Assembly: GCA_016207445.1 (NCBI GenBank)
Contig: JACQPS010000181.1
Location: 1-7,681, forward strand
Length of the DNA stretch: 7,681 bases
Direction of reading: 5' to 3'
DNA from: Gemmatimonadota bacterium
GTDB taxonomy: Bacteria > Gemmatimonadota > Gemmatimonadetes > Longimicrobiales > RSA9
A model generated the notes under the pieces. The model was not told the origin of the DNA. It saw nothing but the letters and a program-made list of their open reading frames with translations, and ran no database searches. The number at the start of each line of letters is the position of its first letter. Position 1 is the stretch's first letter. Below, one piece after another: positions 1 to 6,084 of this stretch. A program made the translations under genes and the position numbers.

Positions 1-123
1 AAGGACGCGGACTGCGCCCGCATCGTGCCGCCGCTCGCGGAGAAGGCGCCCGGCCAGTTCGCGGCGTGCATCAAGGAGCCGGCGTGGCTCCCCGGCACGC
101 CCGAGACGGAGCGGGCATCCTAA
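1..123 (+). CDS. C-terminal end of a probable oligopeptide/dipeptide ABC-transporter ATP-binding protein (partial)
   Basis: Frame 1 is open from the window edge to a TAA at 121-123 and gives 40 residues. The segment KDADCARIVPPLAEKAPGQF followed by AAC resembles the C-terminal tail of OppD/DppD/OppF-type ATPases (the oligo_HPY region). That region typically reads 'D..C....PPL.E.APG.F.AC', with two cysteines about 18 residues apart around a PPL/APG core. In that family the protein energises peptide or nickel import at the inner face of the membrane, and the tail region can bind an iron-sulfur cluster. The nucleotide-binding domain lies outside the window, so the assignment rests on this short motif only; an unrelated protein is possible. 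A promoter about 20 bases after the stop suggests the gene ends its own transcription unit here, although no clear hairpin terminator was seen between them. Confidence 0.6.
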   Translation, partial: KDADCARIVPPLAEKAPGQFAACIKEPAWLPGTPETERAS

Positions 124-143
124 GTCCTTATCCCCGTTGTCAC

Positions 144-172
144 TTGACACACCCGTCGGGCTCCTCTACCTT
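144..172 (+). promoter_or_regulatory. Promoter for the ExbB-like gene
   Basis: A perfect TTGACA at 144-149 is followed, after 17 bases, by TACCTT at 167-172. This matches the -35/-10 layout of housekeeping sigma factors, with a weaker -10. Transcription would start near 179 and leave a leader of about 65-70 bases before the TTG start at 247. The sequence just after the -10 (TACCTTGCA) nearly repeats that of the cold-shock gene promoter. The call is from sequence alone. Confidence 0.55.
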
Positions 173-236
173 GCAGCGTTGCCCATTTCCCTAACTGGGT
201 TCGGCGTGGCGTTCGCGCTGCCGGCATCCATCGTTT

Positions 237-241
237 GGAGG
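237..241 (+). promoter_or_regulatory. Ribosome binding site that sets the start of the ExbB-like gene
   Basis: GGAGG at 237-241 sits five bases before the TTG at 247. The in-frame TTG at 235 overlaps this Shine-Dalgarno sequence and has no site of its own. The in-frame ATG at 292 has only an AGGA directly touching it. This favours TTG 247 as the start. Confidence 0.65.
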
Positions 242-246
242 ATATC

Positions 247-951
247 TTGAGTCTCGCCACCTTGGCCCTGACGCTGCTTCAGCTTCCAGGAATGGAGACG
301 GCCGACCTGACCGTGGCTCAGCAGCTCAAGCAGCTGTGGGCCGACGGTGGGTGGATGATGTGGCCGCTGGGCGCCTGCGCCGTCGTGGGCCTCGCCATCA
401 TCGTCTGGAAGCTGATCGACCTGAGCATGAAGGCCGTCCGCACCAGCAAGGTCCTGCGCGCGGTGGACGCGCGGCTGACCAAGCGCGACATCGCCGGCGC
501 GCTGGCCGCAGCCCGCGAGTCCGACACGCCGGCGGGCCGGATCCTGGTGGCCGGGCTCGAGCGTCACGAAGAGGGCCCCGAGCGCGTTATGAAGGCGATC
601 GAGAACGTGGGCCTGATCGAGATGGCCGGCCTGGAGAGCGGGCTGGTCTGGCTGGCCACGGTGTCGAACGTCGCACCGCTGCTCGGGTTCCTCGGGACCG
701 TGATCGGGATGATCCAGGCGTTCCAGGCGATCGAGGCGGCCGGCGAGGTCGAGGCCACGCTGGTCGCGGGCGGCATCAAGGTCGCGCTGATCACGACGGC
801 CGCGGGGCTCTCGATTGCGATCCCGATCAACATCGCGCACAACTACTTCGTGACCCGCATCGACCGTCTGGTCATCGACATGGAGGAGACGGCACAGAAA
901 ATGATCGATACCCTCCACGAGATCGAGGCGGGCAGCGCTGCGGCCGACTGA
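247..951 (+). CDS. MotA/TolQ/ExbB-family proton channel protein
   Basis: This is an inner-membrane proton-channel subunit of the type that, with an ExbD/TolR partner, uses proton-motive force to power TonB or Tol-Pal work at the outer membrane. From TTG 247 it has 234 residues, normal for ExbB/TolQ. Three membrane segments are visible: about residues 36-57 (beginning WMMWPLG), 133-158 and 179-201. The second and third carry the family signature (VAPLLGFLGTVIGM and ALITTAAGLSIAIP), with conserved threonines near 151 and 184-185 where ExbB has pore threonines. A charged cytoplasmic region lies between segments 1 and 2. The start was chosen from GGAGG five bases upstream; ATG 292 would remove only a short N-terminal tail. 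No ExbD/TolR gene follows in the window. Instead its TGA overlaps the start of a lipoprotein gene. The family call is secure, but ExbB versus TolQ cannot be decided. Confidence 0.92.
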   Translation: MSLATLALTLLQLPGMETADLTVAQQLKQLWADGGWMMWPLGACAVVGLAIIVWKLIDLSMKAVRTSKVLRAVDARLTKRDIAGALAAARESDTPAGRILVAGLERHEEGPERVMKAIENVGLIEMAGLESGLVWLATVSNVAPLLGFLGTVIGMIQAFQAIEAAGEVEATLVAGGIKVALITTAAGLSIAIPINIAHNYFVTRIDRLVIDMEETAQKMIDTLHEIEAGSAAAD

Positions 952-2375
952 TGGTGAGAAGCAGAGTGCGAACTCGTCGTGAGGGCCACCGCTTCGGTGG
1001 CCCTCTACTTTTCTCCGTGCTCGTCCTGCTGACGGCGTGCGGCGGGCGCAGCCCCCGGCGCCCGGCGCCGGAGCGCGTGCCCACGGTCGCGCGGCCGCTC
1101 GAGGTCTACGACCAGCTCGGCATGCTGGCGGGCCCGCAGGAGTTCCCCGGCGTGGCCAGCTTCGCCACGCTGGCGGGCCCGGCCGATTCCACCTACGTCC
1201 TCTTCGGCCTGTCGCTGCCGAGCAGCGCGCTGCGGTTCCAGCGGGACGGGCAGGGCTTCGTGGCGGAGTATACGGTCGCGCTGACGTTCTTGCGCGACAC
1301 CGTTCGGGTGAAACGGTTGGACGAGCGGCAAGTCGTGCGGGTCTCGAGCTTTGCCGAGACCTCCCGAACGGACGAGAGCATCATCTTCCAGGCCGCGCTC
1401 ACGCTGGCGCCCGGCAGCTACGTGGTGGACGTGGAAGCGCGCGACGCGTTCAGCTCGCGCGCCCTGCTCGCGCGTGACACACTGGAGGTGCCGTCGCATA
1501 CGGCGCCGCGCCGCAACATCGGGATGCCCGTCGTCGTCTATGCGGCGCGCGGCCGCGGCACGACCGAGGGACCGCCGGAGCTCACGCTCAACCCGCGCCG
1601 CACGCTGCCCTACGGCGGGAATGCCCCGCTCGTCTACCTGGAGGCGTACGACAGCGCGGCCTCCATCCCCGTGAACCTGCGCGTCGTCGACGAGCACGGC
1701 GCGGTGCTGTGGCAGAGCCAGTTCCCGCTGCAGGATGGCGGGGGCGGCGTGCGGCACGCGCTGGTCGAGGTGCCACCCATCTCGCTGCCGCTGGGCCGGC
1801 TCTGGCTGGAGCTCGCCTCCGCGGTCGACACGCAGGCCGTGGCCCGCTCCCCGCTCCTGGTCACCATCTCCGACCAGTGGATGGTGGCGAACTTCGAGGA
1901 GATGCTCCAGTTCCTGGCGTACATCGCGCACGCCGAGGAGCTGGACTCGCTGCGGGCCGGGAGCACGTCGCAGCGGCGCGAGCTCTGGGAGCGCTTCTGG
2001 AGCCGGCGCGACCCGATCCCGGCCACACCCATCAACGAATATCGGGAGGAGTTCTTCGAGCGCGTCCGCTTCACGACCGACCAGTTCGCGGAGCCCGCCC
2101 GGCCGGGGTGGCAGACCGATCGGGGCGAAGTCTTCATCGTGCTCGGCGCGCCCGATCACGAGGTCCAGCGCCAGGTCCGGCAGTCGGGCGTGGATGCGGC
2201 GCCTACCGCCGTTCCCAACGCGCTGGAGTGGATCTACGAGAATGCACCTGGCGGACGTCTCGAGCTCCTCTTCATCGACCGCGCGGGCTTCGGCCGCTAC
2301 GAGCTGACCTCCTCCTCGCAGCAGGCGTTCCGCGCGGCGGCGCGCCGGCTGCGGCCGCGGCCGGAGGGCAAGTAG
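951..2375 (+). CDS. GWxTD-domain lipoprotein
   Basis: The product has 474 residues. It starts with a lipoprotein signal peptide: a basic n-region (MVRSRVRTRREGHR), a hydrophobic core and the lipobox LTAC, with Cys30 the expected lipidated residue. Glycine, not aspartate, follows the cysteine, which fits outer-membrane delivery. A beta-rich middle region has no fold I recognise. The C-terminal part contains YREEFFERVRFTTDQF and then GWQTDRGEVFIVLGAPD, with GWQTD at residues 386-390. This is the hallmark of the GWxTD domain family, known from Bacteroidota, Acidobacteriota and Gemmatimonadota and of uncertain function. ATG 951 overlaps the upstream TGA by one base and has no Shine-Dalgarno of its own, so translational coupling is likely. 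A shorter start at GTG 1017 would leave almost no signal peptide. A terminator-like hairpin lies within its first codons. The stop codon lies inside an inverted repeat. Confidence 0.9.
   Translation: MVRSRVRTRREGHRFGGPLLFSVLVLLTACGGRSPRRPAPERVPTVARPLEVYDQLGMLAGPQEFPGVASFATLAGPADSTYVLFGLSLPSSALRFQRDGQGFVAEYTVALTFLRDTVRVKRLDERQVVRVSSFAETSRTDESIIFQAALTLAPGSYVVDVEARDAFSSRALLARDTLEVPSHTAPRRNIGMPVVVYAARGRGTTEGPPELTLNPRRTLPYGGNAPLVYLEAYDSAASIPVNLRVVDEHGAVLWQSQFPLQDGGGGVRHALVEVPPISLPLGRLWLELASAVDTQAVARSPLLVTISDQWMVANFEEMLQFLAYIAHAEELDSLRAGSTSQRRELWERFWSRRDPIPATPINEYREEFFERVRFTTDQFAEPARPGWQTDRGEVFIVLGAPDHEVQRQVRQSGVDAAPTAVPNALEWIYENAPGGRLELLFIDRAGFGRYELTSSSQQAFRAAARRLRPRPEGK
981..1014 (+). terminator. 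Terminator-like hairpin inside the 5' end of the lipoprotein gene
   Basis: GAGGGCCACC (981-990) pairs perfectly with GGTGGCCCTC (996-1005) around a five-base loop, and TACTTTTCT follows. It begins 29 bases after the ExbB-like stop codon, where an intrinsic terminator would be expected, yet it encodes the signal-peptide n-region of the next gene. It could end or attenuate transcription between the two genes. It may also be accidental pairing in GC-rich coding sequence. Confidence 0.45.
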
Positions 2376-2454
2376 GGATCAGGGGTCAGGGGCCAGGGTT
2401 CAGGGGGCACTCTACGGGGCGCCCGGCTGACCCCTGATCCCTGAGCCCTTGCCC
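2366..2454. repeat. Large inverted repeat built from GGGNCAG-like units, spanning the lipoprotein stop codon
   Basis: GGGATCAGGGGTCAG (2375-2389) has a perfect 15-base inverted partner CTGACCCCTGATCCC (2427-2441). Beyond a small internal loop the pairing resumes with GGGCAAG (2366-2372) and CTTGCCC (2448-2454). The left side is a run of imperfect seven- to eight-base units (GGGATCAG, GGGTCAG, GGGCCAG, GGTTCAG). The outer left arm is still coding and the TAG stop at 2373-2375 is within the structure. The layout resembles REP/MITE-like intergenic palindromes. It could stabilise the mRNA 3' end or act as a factor-independent terminator, but it has no T run. Confidence 0.75.
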
Positions 2455-2489
2455 GTGACCACCCTGACGCCAGTGAAATCCAAGAAGCC

Positions 2490-4861
2490 GTGAGATTCTT
2501 CCTGCTGGCCCTGCTCTTCCTCGCCGTCGCCATCGCGCCGGCGATTCTGCCCGGTCGGCCCCAGCCGAAGGAGCACGCCGTGCAGGCGCCGCCGCCGATC
2601 CCGCCCGCGGCCGTCGAGGCGCTGAAGCAGGGGCGGTACTGGCGCGCGAGTCGGATCCTGCGGGAGTACCTGGCAGCGGCGCCCGACACCACGCCGGAGG
2701 CTGCGCTGCTCGCGGCCCAAGCGGAGGCGGGGTGGGGCGACTGGGCGCGCGTGGAAGCGCTGCTGTCGGGTCAGCCGTGGCTGGACCGCTACCGCGGCGG
2801 TCAGGGCTGGCTGCTGCTCGGGCAGAGCCGGCTGGAGCTCGGCCGCTTCGGTGCGAGCGAAGACGCGCTCGCCCGCTACCTCGAAGTCGCCGCCGACGCC
2901 GGCCAGCGCGACCGCGGCCTCACCGAGCTGCGCCGCGGCCTCGCGTTGCTGCGCGCCGGCGACGGGCCCGCGCCTTCCGCACCGCGGCCGGGCTGCTGCC
3001 CCAGCTCGCCGATTGGATCGGCCTCTTCGATGCCGATGCCACGGCGGTCCAGGGAGACACGGCCGCGCTCCGGCAGAAGCTGGAGGCCGTCGACGCCGAG
3101 CTCGCCGCCACCTGGGCGTGGCGCGTGCGCGTGCGCGCCCAGCGGCGAGCCGGCGACCTCACCGGCGCCGCGCGTACGGCCGAGGCCGCGGCCAATGGGC
3201 TGGACGCGGCGCGCGGCCGCGCGCGCGCATGGAGGCAGACGGGTGAGCTCCGCCTCGCGCTGGGCGACACCGCTGCGGCCCGCGCGGCGCTGCTACGCGC
3301 GATGGAGGCCGCGCCCATGGTGATGGCGGCCGTCGAGGCGGCCAACCTGCTCTACGCGCTCCCGCCCGGCCCGGCCGACGAGCGGCTGCGCGTAGGCCGG
3401 CTCTACCTGCGCCACGGCAACCTCACCCGCGGCATCGAAGCGCTGCTGGCATTCCTCGCCACCAGCGCGCTGCCGCCGGTCGAGCGGGCGGAGATCCGCC
3501 TCGAGCTGGGTCGCGCCTACTTCCGCGCAGCCCGCTACGCCGAGGCCGAGCGGGCGCTGCTCGAGCTCGCGGCCGACGCGCCCTCGAGCGCGATCGCCGC
3601 GGAAGCGCTCTTCCTGGCCGGCCGCGCGCAGTACCGGCAGGGGCGGGAAGCCGACGCGCGCGCGACGTTGCTCCGCACGGCCGAGCGCCACCCACGCGAA
3701 CGCGCCGCCGCCGAGGCGCTCTTCCTGCTGGCCGATTTCGACCACGACGACGGCCGCCTCGAGAGCGCGCGCGAGTATTACCGCCGCGTCGCCGATACAC
3801 GCCCCGAGCTCAGCCAGGCCGGCCTCGCGCTCATGCGACTCGGCGGCATGGCCTGGCTCGCCGGCGACGCCGCGCGCGCCGCCGAGATCTTCGACGAGTA
3901 CCGGGGCAAGCAGCCGGACCGCCCGCGCTATCAGCAGGCCAGCTACTGGGCCGCGCGCGCGTACCAGCGCGCTGGCGCCCACTCGCTCGCCGCCGAACGA
4001 CTGCGCGAGGCGCGGCGAGTGGAGCCGCTCTCCTACTACGGCCTGCGCGCGGCCGAGCTGCTGGGCGAGCCGCCCCTCGGATTCGCGATGGAGGCCGCGC
4101 CGGCGCTCAATCCGGCGTGGGAGGCGGAGGTCGCGACCGCGGTCGCACGCCTCGATCTGCTGCGCGAGCTCGGGCTCGCGGAAGAGGCCGCCTTCGAGGT
4201 CGAGCGGCTGAAGCGCCATTTCGCGCAGCAGGACGGGAAGCTGTACGCGCTGGCCGAGGCGCTGAACGAGCGCGGATACACCTACACCGGCATCCTGATC
4301 GGCCGCGAGATGCAGCGGCGCGAGGGCGCGTGGAATCCGCGCCTGCTCCGGATCGTCTACCCGTTCCCGTACCGCAACCTGGTGCTCGCGGAAGCGGAGG
4401 AGCGCGGACTCTACCCGTTCCTGCACGCCGGACTCATCCGCCAGGAGTCCATGTACAACGCGCAGGTCGTGAGCCCCGCCGGCGCGATCGGACTCATGCA
4501 GCTCATGCCGCGCACCGGGCGCATGCTGGCGCAGAGCGCCGGCGTGCGCCGCTTCGCCGCCGACCTGCTCGAGCACCCGGAGCTGAATCTGCACCTCGGC
4601 GCGGCCTATCTGGCCGAGCTGCTGGGGCGCTACGGCCGCCGCAGCGCCGCGCTCGCCGCCTACAACGCCGGCCCGCACCGCGTCAGCCGCTGGCGCGCCT
4701 ACCCCGAGTTCGCCGATGACGAGCTGTTCGCCGAGCGCATCCCCTTCGCCGAAACGCGCGAGTACCTGAAGGCCGTGCAGCAGAACGCCCGCCTGTACGC
4801 GCTGCTGTACGGGCCCATCCCGGCGGCCGTGCGAGGGCACAGTGGCGGCGCCAGCCGGTAG
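2490..4861 (+). CDS. slt: Slt70-type lytic murein transglycosylase, frameshifted as read near 2964
   Basis: This periplasmic GH23 enzyme cleaves peptidoglycan glycan strands to 1,6-anhydro-muropeptides. GTG 2490 gives an N-terminal signal or anchor (MRFFLLALLFLAVAIAPAIL). Helical, TPR-like repeats follow for some 500 residues, corresponding to the superhelix of Slt70. The SLT domain comes last (about residues 640-760). It has the catalytic glutamate in RQESMYNA (codon 4445-4447, about E653), the GAIGLMQLMP motif and AAYNAGPHRVSRW. The reading frame changes: residues 1-158 are in the 2490 frame, and from 2966 the protein continues in the frame ending at 4861. Restoring one G in the run 2964-2966 joins them smoothly as LLRAGD-GARAFRTAAGLLPQ and gives about 790 residues. 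As read, frame 1 runs on out of frame to 3323. The Shine-Dalgarno at 2490 is weak. The 3' end overlaps the next gene by 20 bases. Confidence 0.88.
2961..2974 (+). other. Frameshift site in the transglycosylase gene
   Basis: The upstream frame reads GAC GGG CCC GCG, while the downstream frame reads GCC CGC GCC from 2966. One missing G in 2964-2966 explains the change. No canonical X XXY YYZ slippery heptamer is present in the upstream frame. A sequencing or assembly indel, or a true mutation, is therefore more likely than programmed frameshifting. Confidence 0.8.
4833..4837 (+). promoter_or_regulatory. Ribosome binding site of the dolichol-kinase-like gene
   Basis: GAGGG at 4833-4837 lies four bases before GTG 4842, inside the last codons of the transglycosylase gene. 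It supports GTG 4842 as the start and a 20-base overlap of the two genes. Confidence 0.5.
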
Positions 4862-5468
4862 CGCAGCCGACCAACAGGGGATCGACGACGTCGTCGCCCG
4901 CGAAACCGGGCGCAAAGCGATCCACGTCGGCGTCACCACCGCCTGCGCTGCCCTCGCCTGGTACGCGCCCGCCGCGTGGGCCCGTGCGCTCCTCGCGGCC
5001 GGCGCGGTCCTCGGCCTCGCCCTCGACCTCGCGCGCCTCCGCCTCCCACCCGTCGGCCGGATCTTTCAGCGCACCGTCGGGACGCTGCTGCGCGGCCGCG
5101 AGCGGAGGGGACTCACCGGCGCCACCACCATGGCCATCGGCTTCGCGACCACCGCGCTGGTCTTCCCCACACGCATCGCCGCCGTGGCGTTCCTCTACGC
5201 CGGCCTGGCCGACGCCGCGGCGGCGCTGGTCGGCCGCAGCCTGGGACGCCACCGCTTCCGCGGCGGCAAGAGCGTGGAAGGCAGCATCGCGTTCTTTCTG
5301 GTCGCGCTCGTGCTGGCTGCCACGCTCCCCGGCCTGGACCCGCTGCCGGCGCTCGGCGTCGCCGTGGCCGCCACTCTCGTCGAAGCCCTCCCCGTTCCCG
5401 ACGATAACTGGATCAATCCCCTCGCGGCGGCCGGTCTGCTGTGGCTCGGCTGGACGATTTCCGGCTGA
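4842..5468 (+). CDS. SEC59/dolichol-kinase-like membrane protein (diacylglycerol/polyprenol kinase family)
   Basis: This 208-residue, strongly hydrophobic protein has several membrane segments. It carries the landmarks of the SEC59/phytol kinase/CTP-dependent diacylglycerol kinase family: an N-terminal RETGRKAIHVG (family pattern 'E..RK.IH'), a small-residue-rich GLADAAAALVGRSLG, then GGKSVEGSIAFF (K143, S144, E146, G147, S148), and DDNWINP near residues 187-193, where relatives have 'DN..IP'. Members phosphorylate a lipid alcohol (dolichol, phytol or diacylglycerol), usually with CTP. The bacterial substrate cannot be told from sequence, and undecaprenol or diacylglycerol are only guesses. 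GTG 4842 was chosen because it has GAGGG just upstream. The gene overlaps the 3' end of the transglycosylase gene by 20 bases in another frame, which implies coupled translation and places it with envelope genes. No clear terminator follows it. Confidence 0.82.
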   Translation: MAAPAGSAADQQGIDDVVARETGRKAIHVGVTTACAALAWYAPAAWARALLAAGAVLGLALDLARLRLPPVGRIFQRTVGTLLRGRERRGLTGATTMAIGFATTALVFPTRIAAVAFLYAGLADAAAALVGRSLGRHRFRGGKSVEGSIAFFLVALVLAATLPGLDPLPALGVAVAATLVEALPVPDDNWINPLAAAGLLWLGWTISG

Positions 5469-5559
5469 GCAGATTCGGTTCTTTCAGTCCACCGCGCGGC
5501 ATAGCGACCAGAAACGGCTCACCTGCGCCATTTGTGGCCGTTTGCAAACAAAATTTTGC
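5469..5559 (+). promoter_or_regulatory. Upstream region of the cold-shock gene: one inverted repeat and two abutting palindromes
   Basis: AAACGGC (5512-5518) can pair with GCCGTTT (5537-5543) across an 18-base loop. The 10-base palindromes GTTTGCAAAC (5540-5549) and CAAAATTTTG (5549-5558) share one base and end just before the -35. The last part is A/T-rich and could act as an UP element or operator. No T run follows the inverted repeat, so a terminator role for the kinase-like gene is doubtful. Confidence 0.35.
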
Positions 5560-5589
5560 TTGACGCCCCCGTTTTTGCCGCTTTAGCTT
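5560..5589 (+). promoter_or_regulatory. Promoter of the cold-shock gene
   Basis: TTGACG at 5560-5565, an 18-base spacer and TAGCTT at 5584-5589 form a plausible housekeeping promoter. A/T-rich DNA lies just upstream. Transcription from about 5596 would give a leader of about 50 bases, much shorter than the long thermosensing leader of E. coli cspA. The leader has a T run (5624-5630) just before the ribosome binding site. Confidence 0.55.
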
Positions 5590-5632
5590 GCACCCCGCTG
5601 GTCGTTTTTCGCGGTCCCCCACCTTTTTTTGC

Positions 5633-5638
5633 AGGAGG
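5633..5638 (+). promoter_or_regulatory. Strong ribosome binding site of the cold-shock gene
   Basis: A complete AGGAGG at 5633-5638 lies eight bases before ATG 5647. It fixes this ATG as the start over the in-frame TTG at 5629, which would overlap the site. It is the strongest Shine-Dalgarno in the window and suggests high expression. Confidence 0.9.
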
Positions 5639-5646
5639 CAGCTGCA

Positions 5647-5847
5647 ATGGCCAGAGGTAAGGTGAAGTGGTTCAATGATGCCAAGGGGTACGGCTTCATT
5701 GAACAGCCGGGAGGTGAGGATGTGTTCGTGCACTTCTCGGCGATCACGATGGAGGGCTTCAAAACCCTCGCCGAAGGCGAGGAGGTCGAGTTCGAGGTGC
5801 GCCAGACCGAAAAAGGCCTCCAGGCCGCGAATGTCGCGAGGGTGTAG
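5647..5847 (+). CDS. csp: Cold-shock protein, CspA family
   Basis: The 66-residue product is a single cold-shock domain, the usual size for the family. It binds single-stranded RNA and DNA in the cytoplasm and melts mRNA secondary structure. KVKWFNDAKGYGFI (residues 5-18) contains RNP1 with its aromatic residues (W8, F9, Y15, F17), and VFVHFSAI (26-33) contains RNP2. The end, EVEFEVRQTEKGLQAANV, is typical. It has its own promoter upstream, a full AGGAGG, and an intrinsic terminator 32 bases after the stop, so it is a single-gene transcription unit. Whether it is cold-induced or constitutive cannot be told; the short leader argues against CspA-style leader control. Confidence 0.97.
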   Translation: MARGKVKWFNDAKGYGFIEQPGGEDVFVHFSAITMEGFKTLAEGEEVEFEVRQTEKGLQAANVARV

Positions 5848-5876
5848 CCCCGACCTCCGGCCAGTCATCGGTTTGC

Positions 5877-5912
5877 GGGCCCCGCCGGTTTCGGCGGGGC
5901 TCGTTTATTTTG
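5877..5912 (+). terminator. Intrinsic terminator of the cold-shock gene
   Basis: GCCCCGCCG (5879-5887) pairs perfectly with CGGCGGGGC (5892-5900) around a GTTT loop, and one or two further base pairs are possible at the base. TCGTTTATTTT follows. The position is right for ending the cold-shock transcript. Confidence 0.9.
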
Positions 5913-5932
5913 CGTGTGGCGACGGTGATTGA

Positions 5933-6004
5933 ACCGCAAAGACGCAAGGTGCGCACAGAACAACAATTCAATTCCGTTCTTTGCGTCCTTCGCGTCTTTG
6001 CGGT
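5933..6004. repeat. Intergenic inverted repeat of CGCAAAG-like units
   Basis: The left arm (5933-5961) begins ACCGCAAAGACGC, and the right arm (5976-6004) ends GCGTCTTTGCGGT, a perfect 13-base match at the base. Pairing continues inward with single-base bulges through AAGG/CCTT to AGAAC-like ends, around a 14-base A/T-rich loop. Each arm is about three degenerate copies of a CGCAAAG-like unit. Elements with CGCAAAGACGCAAAG-type arms occur between genes in many unrelated bacteria (from memory, not checked). It is less GC-rich than its surroundings. It is not coding, and no transposase is nearby. Confidence 0.75.
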
Positions 6005-6009
6005 AGCTT
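5981..6009 (+). promoter_or_regulatory. Candidate promoter of polA, largely inside the inverted repeat
   Basis: TTGCGT (5981-5986), 17 bases, then TAGCTT (6004-6009). The -10 matches that of the cold-shock promoter. A TATGAT at 6038-6043 is an alternative -10, but it lacks a good -35 at the right distance. Both are tentative. Confidence 0.3.
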
Positions 6010-6084
6010 TTTTCGCACAGCGCGGCCGCACGCGGGGTATGATTCTAAGAACAAACGTAATAGTTAGTTACAGAGCCTGAGCCC

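Noticed and set aside
336..950. Open frame running from 336 into the lipoprotein gene
   Set aside because: The lipoprotein frame is open upstream by chance. This part overlaps the well-supported ExbB-like gene and gives an Arg/Gly-rich low-complexity translation. The true start is ATG 951.
1124..1181. Direct repeat of GCTGGCGGGCCCG, 45 bases apart
   Set aside because: Both copies encode LAGP in the lipoprotein gene, in frame. It fits codon bias in coding sequence and has no sign of function as DNA.
1005..2159. Long antisense open frame (384 codons)
   Set aside because: It is the shadow of the GWxTD gene on the other strand, with Arg/Ala-rich composition and no recognisable motif.
2473..2493. 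Six-codon mini-ORF (MKSKKP) whose stop overlaps the transglycosylase GTG
   Set aside because: It has no ribosome binding site; its length and position are easily explained by chance.
2958..2974. Programmed -1 ribosomal frameshifting in the transglycosylase gene
   Set aside because: No X XXY YYZ heptamer in the upstream frame and no matched downstream structure were identified. A one-base loss in a G run is simpler.
3293..4939. Long antisense open frame (548 codons)
   Set aside because: It mirrors the transglycosylase gene; such frames are common in GC-rich DNA. The sense strand has clear SLT motifs.
5629..5646. Upstream TTG start for the cold-shock protein
   Set aside because: It would overlap the AGGAGG site and add six residues atypical of the family.
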